From Rhizobium sp. SL42 (GTDB taxonomy: Bacteria; Pseudomonadota; Alphaproteobacteria; Rhizobiales; Rhizobiaceae), in contig NZ_CP063397.1 of NCBI RefSeq assembly GCF_021729845.1, positions 3,672,001 through 3,736,000 on the forward strand: a stretch of DNA of 64,000 nt, given 5' to 3'. This document shows positions 38,402 through 45,675 of this stretch, in pieces (the stretch's first letter is position 1; the number at the start of each line of letters is the position of its first letter). A model generated the notes under the pieces. The model did not search any database. It had not been told where the DNA came from and worked only from the letters and a program-made list of their open reading frames with translations. Made by a program: the position numbers and the translations under genes.

Positions 38402-38961
38402 GCACGCTGCCGACCTCTTTCATCGACAGGTACCAAATTCTTACGGGCCGGTTCGAAGCCATGCTTTCGCCCTGGCTGCTCGGACTGGCAGCCCGCCTCG
38501 TCTTTCTGGCGGTACTGCTGCCCTACTATCTGAATTCCGCTTGCACGAAGTTCGATGGATTGTTCCGGATCAGCGACAACGCCTACTACCAGATCGCCCT
38601 GCCGGCGGTGGATGCCGCCGGTGGCGATGTCTCGGCGATTTCTTTCCTGCCATGGGGGGCGATGGTTTTGTTCGGCAGCTATGGCGAGTTGCTCTTGCCG
38701 GTCCTGATCGTCGTCGGCCTGTTTACCCGCATCGCAGCGCTCGGCATGATCGCCTTCATTGCCGTGCAGACACTGACCGACATCTATGTGCACAACGTCG
38801 ATGCAACGACAATCGGCGCCCTGTTTGATCGCTTCCCCGACAGCGTCATCGCCGACCAGCGCCTGCTCTGGCTCTTTCCGCTGATTGTCCTGGTCGTCAA
38901 AGGCGCAGGCCTGGTGTCGCTAGACCATGTTCTCAGCATGCGCTGGGTCGGTCGCCACTGA
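38398..38961 (+). CDS. DoxX-family membrane protein
   Basis: A 187-residue integral membrane protein with four predicted transmembrane helices (about 26-45, 85-107, 108-125, 158-175) and DoxX-like residues. The loop NSACTKFDG has a Cys that may matter for redox or metal. DoxX proteins often end bufferin and methanobactin-like operons, where their task is unclear; membrane redox partnering is one proposal. ATGA overlap with bufC. Confidence 0.88.
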   Translation: MSTLPTSFIDRYQILTGRFEAMLSPWLLGLAARLVFLAVLLPYYLNSACTKFDGLFRISDNAYYQIALPAVDAAGGDVSAISFLPWGAMVLFGSYGELLLPVLIVVGLFTRIAALGMIAFIAVQTLTDIYVHNVDATTIGALFDRFPDSVIADQRLLWLFPLIVLVVKGAGLVSLDHVLSMRWVGRH

Positions 38962-38971
38962 TCGCGCCTGA

Positions 38972-39004
38972 CAAAAAAAGGCGACGGACCAATGTCCGTC
39001 GCCT
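38972..39004. terminator. Bidirectional hairpin between doxX and the small heat-shock gene
   Basis: AGGCGACGGAC pairs with GTCCGTCGCCT around a four-base loop. On the minus strand it is followed by T7 and should terminate the heat-shock gene; on the plus strand it closes the buf operon with a poorer tail. Confidence 0.85.
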
Positions 39005-39040
39005 CATATTCATCGCAGGGCAAACGCCCGGCTCAGACGG

Positions 39041-39511
39041 TCAGTTGACGCGGGCTTCGATGGCCTTCGGCAGCGCGGCAGCAGATTCGGCGCTGATCGA
39101 AATCCGGCGCGGCTTCATTGCCTCGGGAATGTTGCGCAACAGATCGATGTGCAAAAGTCCGTTCTTCAGCGAAGCGGCAGTCACTTCAACATGATCTGCG
39201 AGCTGGAACCGGCGCTCGAAGGCGCGCTTGGCAATGCCGCGATACAGGAATTCGGTCGGCTCGCCACTATCCTCCTCGGCCTTCTCACCCTTGACCGTCA
39301 GGACATGGGCATGGGCCTCGATCGATAGCTCGGCCTCATCGAAGCCTGCCACCGCCATGGTGATCCGATACAGGTTTTCACCGGTGCGCTCGATGTTGTA
39401 GGGCGGGTAGCTCTGCGCCTGATCAGGCTGCGCAAGCGTGTCCAGCATGGTGAACAGACGATCGAAACCGACCGTGGAACGATAGAGCGGGGAAAAATCG
39501 ACGTGACGCAT
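39041..39511 (-). CDS. Small heat-shock protein (Hsp20/IbpA family)
   Basis: A 156-residue alpha-crystallin chaperone that holds unfolded proteins. The first 38 residues are variable, then the alpha-crystallin domain (about 39-130: [25 protein letters not shown] through [10 protein letters not shown]) and a short tail with the I-x-I-type motif RISISAE. The ATG has AAGGAGG at 39517-39523 that is paired in the proposed RNA thermometer. Heat control is therefore expected at both transcription (RpoH-type promoter) and translation (ROSE-like leader). Confidence 0.94.
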   Translation of the reverse strand: MRHVDFSPLYRSTVGFDRLFTMLDTLAQPDQAQSYPPYNIERTGENLYRITMAVAGFDEAELSIEAHAHVLTVKGEKAEEDSGEPTEFLYRGIAKRAFERRFQLADHVEVTAASLKNGLLHIDLLRNIPEAMKPRRISISAESAAALPKAIEARVN

Positions 39512-39607
39512 AATGTCCTCCTTGGAAGCGACGTTGGCGTGTTCTCAATCTGCCAGCATCCCCTTCGGGCCATGCCGGCAGCGTGTTTCGGACCCTTGCG
39601 GCGTCCG
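39512..39607 (-). promoter_or_regulatory. ROSE-like RNA thermometer in the 5' leader of the hsp20 gene
   Basis: The minus-strand leader folds into successive hairpins. CGGAC/GTCCG is at 39589-39607. TGCCGGCAT/ATGCTGGCA, a nine-pair stem with one G-U, is at 39551-39580. A hairpin next to the start codon pairs TCGCT (39531-39527) with AGGA (39522-39519) of the Shine-Dalgarno, leaving one bulged G. The UYGCU:AGGA pairing with bulged G is the diagnostic of ROSE elements, which block translation until heat melts them. Confidence 0.78.
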
Positions 39608-39615
39608 TGATGACG

Positions 39616-39644
39616 ATGTGGGAAATGGCCTGCAAAAATTCAAG
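39616..39644 (-). promoter_or_regulatory. RpoH (sigma-32) type promoter of the hsp20 gene
   Basis: On the minus strand CTTGAA (39644-39639) is followed after 17 bases by CCACAT (39621-39616), close to alphaproteobacterial heat-shock promoters (CTTGAA, then CCCATnT-like). Transcription would start near 39608, exactly where the ROSE-like leader begins. Confidence 0.72.
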
Positions 39645-39724
39645 ATCAGCCGTGTTTGTGTCGATGAATTGCATGTGAACGCCAGGTTCAAGGCCGGTTC
39701 AGGCCCGCCGCCCTAAAACAGCAT

Positions 39725-39823
39725 CATCGGTTGTCTCGAACCCGATGCCGGGAATATCGCCCCTTCCATCCCGGCGGATCTCGCCGGAACCGCGCTCTCC
39801 CCTGAAGCGGTTCCGGCTTTTTT
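39725..39823 (+). ncRNA. Candidate small RNA or leader ending in a strong terminator
   Basis: Three hairpins in a row on the plus strand: ATCGG/CCGAT (39725-39745), GCCGGGA/TCCCGGC (39748-39776) and a perfect 11-bp stem GCCGGAACCGC/GCGGTTCCGGC followed by T6 (39783-39823). No gene precedes this terminator on the plus strand, so it ends either a small RNA or an attenuated leader of the hydrolase gene downstream. The upstream promoter is not clear. Confidence 0.4.
39783..39823 (+). terminator. Orphan Rho-independent terminator upstream of the alpha/beta hydrolase gene
   Basis: A perfect 11-base-pair stem, a 13-base pyrimidine-rich loop and six T. It is among the strongest terminators in the window yet no plus-strand coding sequence lies before it. 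Confidence 0.8.
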
Positions 39824-39900
39824 CTTTGACCTTTTCCGATCGTCATCCTATCCCGATGGAAACGACGAAGTGCGCCCCGAACGGTCAGGCATTTGCAAGC

Positions 39901-40890
39901 ATGGACGCCATTCTTCACGCCACCCCAGGCAATCCCGTTCCCGGCCGCCCGACGGTCGGCTTTTTCAAAGGTCATCGCGGCATCCAGCTGCGCTATGCCG
40001 TCTTTCGCAGCGACAGCGCCGAGATCAAGGGCACTGTGGTCCTGCTGCATGGTCGCAATGAAACTATCGAGAAATATTTCGAAACGATCGATGACCTGAC
40101 ATCACGCGGCTTCTGGGTCGCGACATACGACTTTCGCGGCCAGGGCGGTTCGGAGCGGCTGATCAAGGATCCGCGCAAAGGTCACGTCAACCGCTTCAAT
40201 GACTATGTCCGCGACCTGGAAATTTTCCTCGAACAGGTCGTCTTGCCCGATACCCGCCTGCCCTTTTTTGTCCTCGCCCATTCGACCGGCGGACTGATCG
40301 CGCTGAAGGCGGCGCCGCGCCTGTCCAATCGCATCGAGCGCATGGTGCTGACAGCGCCATTCGTCGGCCTCGGCGGCCAGAAGGCCTCGCCGGAAACCAT
40401 CTATCGCCTCTCGCGCCTGGCAAGCTGGACCGGTTTCGGCAACATCTGCCTGAACAGGGATGAACCGCGCAAGGATTTCGACGAAAACCCCCTGACCACT
40501 GATCCCGCACGTTTTGCCCGCAACCAGCGGCTCGTCATCGACCATCCGGAACTGTTTCTCGGACCGCCCACGGCGCGCTGGCTGTATGAGGCACACAAGA
40601 CGATCGACCAGGTCCGCGACCCACGCCATCTCGCCTCGATCACGGTGCCGACGGTCATCATCGCGCCCGGCAACGATCCGATCGTGCCCTTCATGTATCA
40701 GGAGAAACTGTCGCAATATTTCCGCGCCGGCCAACTGGTGCCGGTGCCCGGCAGTCGCCACGAGGTCCTGCAGGAACACGACCGCTACCGCACCCAGGCA
40801 CTGGCCGCCTTCTACGCCTTTGTACCCGGCGGCGAGCCGGACGAAGTGCGCGAAACGCCTCGCCTGACGGACGCAGACATCGAGGATTGA
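39901..40890 (+). CDS. Alpha/beta hydrolase (lysophospholipase/monoglyceride lipase-like)
   Basis: A 329-residue cytoplasmic serine hydrolase. Oxyanion region VVLLHGRNE, nucleophile elbow AHSTGG, acid in PGNDPIV and catalytic His in SRHEVLQEHDRYR. The pattern resembles PldB-type lysophospholipases. The start is uncertain: 39901 gives the family-like MDAILHATPGNP opening, and 39856 is an upstream in-frame ATG. A possible promoter TTGACC at 39826-39831 favours 39901 because the earlier ATG would be too close to it. The gene is convergent with hisN (18-bp gap). Confidence 0.85.
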   Translation: MDAILHATPGNPVPGRPTVGFFKGHRGIQLRYAVFRSDSAEIKGTVVLLHGRNETIEKYFETIDDLTSRGFWVATYDFRGQGGSERLIKDPRKGHVNRFNDYVRDLEIFLEQVVLPDTRLPFFVLAHSTGGLIALKAAPRLSNRIERMVLTAPFVGLGGQKASPETIYRLSRLASWTGFGNICLNRDEPRKDFDENPLTTDPARFARNQRLVIDHPELFLGPPTARWLYEAHKTIDQVRDPRHLASITVPTVIIAPGNDPIVPFMYQEKLSQYFRAGQLVPVPGSRHEVLQEHDRYRTQALAAFYAFVPGGEPDEVRETPRLTDADIED

Positions 40891-40908
40891 CGCGAAAGGG
40901 AAAGGCGC

Positions 40909-41685
40909 TCAGCGCGCCTTGAGCATGGCCATCGCCTCTGCATGCACCTTGGCGGAACCCGCCGCAATGATCGAGCCGCCGTTTTCCGGCCGTCCGCCAT
41001 CCCAGGTGGTGATCACACCGCCGGCCTGCTCGATTATCGGGATCAGCGCACCGACGTCATAGGGCTTCAGCACCGTCTCGATGACCAGATCGACATGGCC
41101 CGCAGCCAGCAGCGCATAGGCGTAGCAATCGACGCCATAGCGGAACAGCTTGACCGTGTCCTGCACGGCCTGGAAGCGCTCGACCTCCCAACCCTTGAAC
41201 AGGTGCGGCGAGGTAGTGAACAGGATGGCGTTTTCCAGCGCACCGCAATCGCGCACGGTGATCTGTCGTTCGCCATCCGGACCGCGATACCAGGATCGAT
41301 CGCCATCGGCATAGTAGCGCTCGCCGGTGAACGGCTGGTCCATCAGCCCCATCACCGACCGGCCGTTTTCCTGGAAGCCGATCAGCGTTCCCCACACCGG
41401 CACGCCGGAGATAAACGCCCGCGTTCCGTCAATCGGATCGATCACCCAGAGCTGATCGCTGTCCATACGGATATTCTCATGCTCTTCGCCGAGAATGCCA
41501 TGCGTCGGAAACTCCGCTTCGATCAGCCGCCGGATCGCCGCTTCCGCCGCTTGGTCACCTTCGGTTACCGGATCGAACCCACCCGCTTCCTTGTTGACCA
41601 CCGAAAGACCCGAGCGGAAACGCGGAAGGGTTTCAGCCTTGGCAGCATCAGCAAGGCGGTCGAAAAACAGACGATCAGGGCGCAT
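40909..41685 (-). CDS. hisN: Histidinol-phosphatase (inositol monophosphatase family)
   Basis: A 258-residue Mg-dependent phosphatase. Motifs: FDPVTEGDQAAE, GILGEEHEN, VIDPIDGTRAFI (metal aspartates) and KPYDVGALIPIIEQAGG. The blend of motifs and length match HisN of Actinobacteria and Rhizobiales, which removes phosphate from histidinol-phosphate; inositol phosphatase is a possible second activity. I start at 41685, giving the usual DRLFFDRLADAA opening; the ATG at 41724 is an alternative and neither has a strong ribosome site. Confidence 0.88.
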   Translation of the reverse strand: MRPDRLFFDRLADAAKAETLPRFRSGLSVVNKEAGGFDPVTEGDQAAEAAIRRLIEAEFPTHGILGEEHENIRMDSDQLWVIDPIDGTRAFISGVPVWGTLIGFQENGRSVMGLMDQPFTGERYYADGDRSWYRGPDGERQITVRDCGALENAILFTTSPHLFKGWEVERFQAVQDTVKLFRYGVDCYAYALLAAGHVDLVIETVLKPYDVGALIPIIEQAGGVITTWDGGRPENGGSIIAAGSAKVHAEAMAMLKAR

Positions 41686-41844
41686 GGAAAAATCCGTCGA
41701 ATGAGGAATTACGGCGCCAGTCATAAAGCGAGTTGCCGAGAAAGAAAACCGCCAACTCTGGCCCCGGAGCGGCATCCCTGTGGCGAGGCACTCGCGACAA
41801 TTTGCGTATTTTTTGATCCTGCTTAAAAATGAGCCACAATTATC

Positions 41845-41874
41845 TTGACAATGGTGCACTGCAACACGTATCGT
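41845..41874 (+). promoter_or_regulatory. Promoter of the Cuckoo-like small RNA
   Basis: Perfect TTGACA at 41845-41850 and TATCGT at 41869-41874 with an 18-base spacer. The predicted start near 41881 coincides with the first base of hairpin 1. Confidence 0.7.
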
Positions 41875-41880
41875 TCAGCT

Positions 41881-41956
41881 ACAGTCTTTGACTGTAAATA
41901 CCCTCCTTGGGTGTTTCCTCCCTAGACTTAGCCGCGCCCTTGGCGCGGTTTTTTTT
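41881..41956 (+). ncRNA. Small RNA with anti-Shine-Dalgarno loops (Cuckoo / alpha-r14-like)
   Basis: A ~76-base unit between hisN and the FGase gene. Hairpin 1 ACAGTC/GACTGT (41881-41895); hairpin 2 ACCC/GGGT with loop TCCTT (41900-41912); hairpin 3 GTTT/AGAC with loop CCTCCCT (41913-41927); terminator CCGCGCC/GGCGCGG plus T8 (41932-41956). Loops displaying CCUCC complementary to the ribosome binding site, repeated in small hairpins before a terminator, are the mark of the Cuckoo/alpha-r14 family of Rhizobiales, which occurs in several copies per genome and is thought to block translation. Family assignment is from memory, not a search. Confidence 0.75.
41932..41956 (+). terminator. Terminator of the Cuckoo-like small RNA
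   Basis: A seven-base-pair G/C stem with a three-base loop, followed by eight T. Confidence 0.88.
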
Positions 41957-41972
41957 GGCTAACGCTTTGGGA

Positions 41973-42848
41973 TTATTCGGCCGCCAGAGCGGTATCCCCG
42001 GCATAATCGGCGACATAGTCAGCCATTTGCCCCATGAACAGGGCGAGAGAACCGGCAAGCGCATCAAAATCGGGCTGCTTCAGCAGCGTTGCCTCGTCTA
42101 TGTAGAGGGAGCGATTGATTTCGATCTGCAGCGCATGCAGCCCACGTGCCGGGCGCCCATAATGCTCGGTGATGAACCCACCGGCATATGGCTTGTTGCG
42201 CACAGCCGCAAAGCCAAGACCTCCCAGAAACTCGAGCGCCGCCTGGGAGAGTTCCGCCGACGCACTGGTGCCGTAGCGATCGCCGACGATGAAATCAGGC
42301 CGCATCCCGCTGCCGGCAACACGGATATTGCCCGGCATCGAGTGACAATCGATCAGCACACCGAAGCCGAAGCGCGCATGGGTGCGCGCAATCAGCCGGC
42401 GCAGGCAGGCGTGATACGGCTTGTAACAGGCCTCGATTCGTTCAAGGGCCGTAGCCAGCGGCATGCGCCGCTCATAGATTTCCATGTTCTCCGCCACGAT
42501 GCGCGGAATGGTGCCGAGCCCGCCTGCCACGCGCGCCGAATTGCTGTTGGCGAACGGCGGCAACGGATCGGAAAACATCCGCGGATCGAGCTCGTAGGGC
42601 TCACGATTGACGTCGACATAGGCACGCGGGAAATGCGCCAGCAAGAGCGGCGCGCCGAAGCTCGGCGCCGCGGCAAACAGTTCGTCGACATAGTGGTCCT
42701 CGGACCGGCGAATCGCCAGATCGTCGAGTCGCGTCTCGTCCAGAAATGAAACCGGGTATTTGCGCCCACTATGCGGAGAGTTATACACAAAGGGAATGGA
42801 CTGAACCTGGGGCTCGCGAACCTCGAACAGCTCGAAATCGCTTGTCAT
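41973..42848 (-). CDS. N-formylglutamate amidohydrolase family protein
   Basis: A 291-residue complete FGase: PFVYNSPHSGRKYP near the start (metal His), AYVDVNREPYELDPRMF, GFGVLIDCHSMPG (second metal site) and GLHALQIEINRSLYID. The family cleaves N-formylglutamate, though no hut genes are nearby and physiological substrates may differ. It is a paralogue of the truncated gene at the left edge. It is divergent from cpdR across 198 bp and reads toward the small RNA. Confidence 0.92.
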   Translation of the reverse strand: MTSDFELFEVREPQVQSIPFVYNSPHSGRKYPVSFLDETRLDDLAIRRSEDHYVDELFAAAPSFGAPLLLAHFPRAYVDVNREPYELDPRMFSDPLPPFANSNSARVAGGLGTIPRIVAENMEIYERRMPLATALERIEACYKPYHACLRRLIARTHARFGFGVLIDCHSMPGNIRVAGSGMRPDFIVGDRYGTSASAELSQAALEFLGGLGFAAVRNKPYAGGFITEHYGRPARGLHALQIEINRSLYIDEATLLKQPDFDALAGSLALFMGQMADYVADYAGDTALAAE

Positions 42849-43046
42849 TCCGTCCCCAGCGCCTCTTCTTTACCAAGTCACAAACTTGTTGCGTTCACCA
42901 TGTTGCCAGTTGGCAGCTGCGAAGTCCATACTGCTGACAACGGCGCTACCGGCCCTCTTTTCGTTGTTCACGGGATCTTTACTCGGCACGACCTAATGTC
43001 AGGGGCTGCGAGCCTTCCATGCAATTCCAGTGTAAGCGGTCCATAA

Positions 43047-43409
43047 ATGACTCAGAAAATCCTTCTCGCCGAAGATGACAACGACATGCGCCGGTTCCTG
43101 GTCAAGGCGTTGGAAAAGGCGGGTTACAAAGTATCCTCCTTCGACAACGGTGCCAGCGCCTATGACCGGCTGCGCGAAGAGCCCTTTTCGCTTCTCCTGA
43201 CCGATATCGTGATGCCGGAAATGGACGGAATCGAACTCGCGCGCCGCGCCACCGAACTCGATCCTGACCTCAAGGTGATGTTCATCACCGGGTTTGCAGC
43301 CGTCGCGCTGAACGCCGATTCGAAGGCTCCGAAGGACGCCAAGGTTCTTTCCAAGCCTTTCCACCTTCGCGACCTCGTCGACGAAGTCAACAAACTCCTT
43401 GCTGCGTAA
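43047..43409 (+). CDS. cpdR: Single-domain response regulator CpdR
   Basis: A 120-residue receiver with no output domain: acidic pocket D10/D11, phospho-acceptor D53 in LLLTDIVMPEMDG, T81, K103 in LSKPF. Sequence and length match CpdR, which in Caulobacter and Sinorhizobium, when unphosphorylated, primes ClpXP to degrade cell-cycle regulators and is controlled by the CckA-ChpT relay. It ends KLLAA; a hydrophobic Ala-Ala end suits its own ClpXP turnover, which is inference. The ribosome site is weak. Upstream is a 198-bp divergent promoter region. Confidence 0.93.
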   Translation: MTQKILLAEDDNDMRRFLVKALEKAGYKVSSFDNGASAYDRLREEPFSLLLTDIVMPEMDGIELARRATELDPDLKVMFITGFAAVALNADSKAPKDAKVLSKPFHLRDLVDEVNKLLAA

Positions 43410-43460
43410 GGCCTCTCGAAGAGCTTGTAAAAAACTCTTCATAAAACTCCAAAAAGCCTA

Positions 43461-43490
43461 TTGACGGGCGCCGGGGTTTTGTGGTCTTAA
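43461..43490 (+). promoter_or_regulatory. Candidate promoter of tRNA-Val
   Basis: TTGACG at 43461-43466 and TCTTAA at 43485-43490 are 18 bases apart; the transcript would start about seven bases before the mature tRNA. Confidence 0.5.
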
Positions 43491-43503
43491 GCCGCCATCG
43501 GAT

Positions 43504-43578
<75 letters not shown>

Positions 43579-43595
43579 TTCGAATTCAGAGAAAT

Positions 43596-43627
43596 CAAGG
43601 GCTTGTCGGAAACGACGAGCCCTTTTT
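43596..43627 (+). terminator. Terminator of tRNA-Val
   Basis: AAGGGCTTGTCG pairs with CGACGAGCCCTT (one G-T pair) over a GAAA loop and is followed by T5. Confidence 0.88.
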
Positions 43628-44176
43628 CTTTGGCGCGCACGGCCTCCCCGCACTGCCTTCCCATGCATCGGCGCAGCGCGCTCCGACACCATCAGAATTT
43701 GATATTGTTTTTGCGAGACGGATGAGGATCAGGCCTTAGGCAAGGTAAGTTCGCGCTGCCAATCGCAAGCGTCTGACGGCGTCCATGGCAAGGATGCTAT
43801 ACCGTTGCCAGGCATACATCGCTCAAGCACGCCTTGCTGCAGACGCCCGGGGATGGCACTTGCGGGGCGAACTACCCGCAAGACAACAAAAAAGGCCGGG
43901 GCGAAACCGCACCGACCTTCCTCATTATCGCCTACTCACCAGTGCCAGTACATCCGTGGTCAAAAGCCTAAGGCGACATCCAGATTGCGAGCGACAGAAA
44001 CTTCCAGCGCTCATAAGCAATCCTGATATGCTCTATGTAGAAAGGCATTGTGTCGGAAACAAGGTCGGGTCGCACAATCGTCGCGAGATTCTTTCCGGCT
44101 ACCCTTTCCTTGTTCCAATCGCGCCATAGTTACTGCTGTAGAGCGCAATTGTGCGCCAGTTCAAGGAGTTGGGGAA
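43628..44176. other. Long intergenic region between tRNA-Val and the small membrane protein gene
   Basis: About 550 bases with no credible protein gene on the plus strand; open frames here lack family resemblance and ribosome sites. On the minus strand a clear terminator (43887-43919) implies a short transcript from about 44050 down to 43890. The end of the region carries the AAGGAG ribosome site of the next gene. Confidence 0.6.
43887..43919 (-). terminator. Orphan minus-strand terminator
   Basis: On the minus strand AAGGTCGGTGCG pairs with CGCCCCGGCCTT (G-T pairs and mismatches tolerated) and is followed by T6. No minus-strand gene is annotated upstream, so it may end a small RNA; a five-codon frame (M-Y-W-H-W) lies at 43936-43953. 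Confidence 0.55.
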
Positions 44177-44344
44177 TTGGGAACATCTGTTCTGATCAGC
44201 ATCTTAATTACATTTCTGGTTATCGTGCTGGTCCTTTATTTGATCGGCATGCTGCCCGTCGATGGCCGTGCGAAACAGATCGCCCGCATCGTCGTGATCA
44301 TCATCGGCATTATCTCGTTGCTGAAGTATCTGGCCGTGTTCTGA
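44177..44344 (+). CDS. Small two-helix membrane protein with TTG start (Thivi_2564-like family)
   Basis: A 55-residue protein: helix 1 VLISILITFLVIVLVLYLIGML, a short loop PVDGRAKQIAR, helix 2 IVVIIIGIISLLKYLAVF. Small proteins with this loop occur widely in proteobacteria; function unknown. There is no ATG in frame near the conserved part. I place the start at TTG 44177, with AAGGAG at 44163-44168 eight bases upstream; the longer frame from a GTG at 44048 would give an unrelated hydrophilic leader. A terminator follows. Confidence 0.8.
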   Translation: MGTSVLISILITFLVIVLVLYLIGMLPVDGRAKQIARIVVIIIGIISLLKYLAVF

Positions 44345-44433
44345 CGCCGGACTTCGCGCCTGCCGCCGCGGCATTGACGGGACACAAGTGCTCTACGGTG
44401 AAAATGGGCGGGACGGCTTAAGCCAAGAACATG

Positions 44434-44464
44434 AAAAGGCTTGCTGGAAACGGCAGGCCTTTTC
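44434..44464. terminator. Bidirectional terminator between the small membrane protein and YkgJ-like genes
   Basis: AAAAGGCTTGCTG pairs with CGGCAGGCCTTTT (small mismatches) around a GAAA loop. A4 and T4 flanks allow use from both strands. Confidence 0.75.
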
Positions 44465-44530
44465 GTTTCGGTCCCGGCGCGGCAGGCGCGCCGATCCTCG
44501 ACATGACGGGGACCGGGAGCACCATGCCGT

Positions 44531-44950
44531 TCAGTCGACGAGCGTCACCTCATCACCCACATAGACGATCAGATAACCCCCGTTGCGCTTCGCCTCCGCC
44601 GCCCGCTGGCGCAGTTCGCCAAAATAGGGCTCGCGTTGCCAGATGGCAGGATGCGCAGGATCGACCAGCACCGTCGTTTGCCGCCCCTGGACGTAGATCA
44701 TCATGTGGCTCGCGGCCGGATCCCAATGCGCCGCCAACCCCGGTTCGGTCCGCCAGAGGCAGAGAAAATCACGACAGGTCTGCGGCCGCACCGCATAGCT
44801 CAGGCAGCCGCCGCCGGGCACGCAATGGCGACAGACGACATTCGCCGGTTTGTCCAATTCGTCGATATCGGGCAGGATGCAGCAGAGCGAACAGGGACCG
44901 CAGGCGCGCCCGGGAACAGGCACGCCGCCCTTGTCCTCACCGCCGCCCAC
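44531..44950 (-). CDS. YkgJ-like cysteine-cluster protein
   Basis: A 139-residue protein with many cysteines in the N-terminal half: CGPCSLCC, then CRHC, GGCLSY, CRDFLC. This CxxCxxCC arrangement is the YkgJ/UPF0153 zinc- or iron-sulfur-binding pattern; the role is unknown. The start codon is GTG. It follows the FAH gene by 23 bases on the minus strand, so the two are probably one transcript. Confidence 0.85.
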   Translation of the reverse strand: MGGGEDKGGVPVPGRACGPCSLCCILPDIDELDKPANVVCRHCVPGGGCLSYAVRPQTCRDFLCLWRTEPGLAAHWDPAASHMMIYVQGRQTTVLVDPAHPAIWQREPYFGELRQRAAEAKRNGGYLIVYVGDEVTLVD

Positions 44951-44973
44951 GGGTCGGTCGCCTCATGGGCGCC

Positions 44974-45675
44974 TCACTCGGCCGCACCAATCGTAACCTT
45001 GAGTGTCTCCAGCCCCTCGACCTCGCCCACCAGAACGTCACCTGCAGCAATCGGCCCAACGCCGGATGGCGTGCCGGTGTAGATAAGATCGCCCGGCGTC
45101 AGATGGTAGTAGCGCGACAGGTGGCTGATCATCTCCGCAACCGACCAGATCAGGTCGCTGAGATGTCCCACCTGTTTCGTTTCGCCATTAACGGCCAGGG
45201 CAATGCGCTGGCTTTCCGGCGTGAAATCGACCGCTTTGGTAATCGCCCCGATAATCGCCGAATTCTCGAAACCCTTGGCCATGTCCCACGGGCGCCCCTT
45301 GTCCTTGGCAACCTGTTGCAAGTCGCGACGGGTCATGTCGAGTCCGACCGCGTAACCGTAGACAATGCGCTCGGCGGCGTCCTCGGCGATCCGGAACGCC
45401 GGAGCCCCGATCGCGATCACCAGTTCGATTTCGTGATGGCAGTCACTGGTGCCCGGCGGATACGGCATGGTCGAGCCATTCAGCAGCAGGCCGGTTGGCG
45501 GCTTGTTGAAATAGAACGGTGCCGTGCGGTCCACCGCATTGCCCATTTCGGCCGCATGGGCTGCATAATTGCGACCGACGCAAAAGATCCTGTGAACGGG
45601 GAACCCCTTGCTTTCGCCCAGAACGGGAATGACGGGAGCAACGGGGACGTCAAAAAGCGGTGCTGGATGGGTCAC
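44974..45675 (-). CDS. Fumarylacetoacetate hydrolase (FAH) family protein
   Basis: A 233-residue FAH-fold enzyme: FCVGRNYAAHAAEM, the metal-site block HHEIELVIAIG, GYAVGLDMTRRDLQ, KGFENSA and YTGTPSGVGP. The family splits C-C bonds in acylpyruvates or decarboxylates related keto acids with Mg. Size and motifs resemble the short acylpyruvase (FAHD1/YcgM) type more than true fumarylacetoacetase. The start is GTG at 45675. Divergent from manC by 309 bp. Confidence 0.92.
   Translation of the reverse strand: MTHPAPLFDVPVAPVIPVLGESKGFPVHRIFCVGRNYAAHAAEMGNAVDRTAPFYFNKPPTGLLLNGSTMPYPPGTSDCHHEIELVIAIGAPAFRIAEDAAERIVYGYAVGLDMTRRDLQQVAKDKGRPWDMAKGFENSAIIGAITKAVDFTPESQRIALAVNGETKQVGHLSDLIWSVAEMISHLSRYYHLTPGDLIYTGTPSGVGPIAAGDVLVGEVEGLETLKVTIGAAE

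Noticed and set aside
43785..44129. 120-codon plus-strand frame between tRNA-Val and the small membrane protein
   Set aside because: No ribosome site, no domain, basic composition typical of non-coding translation, and it overlaps the opposite-strand terminator.
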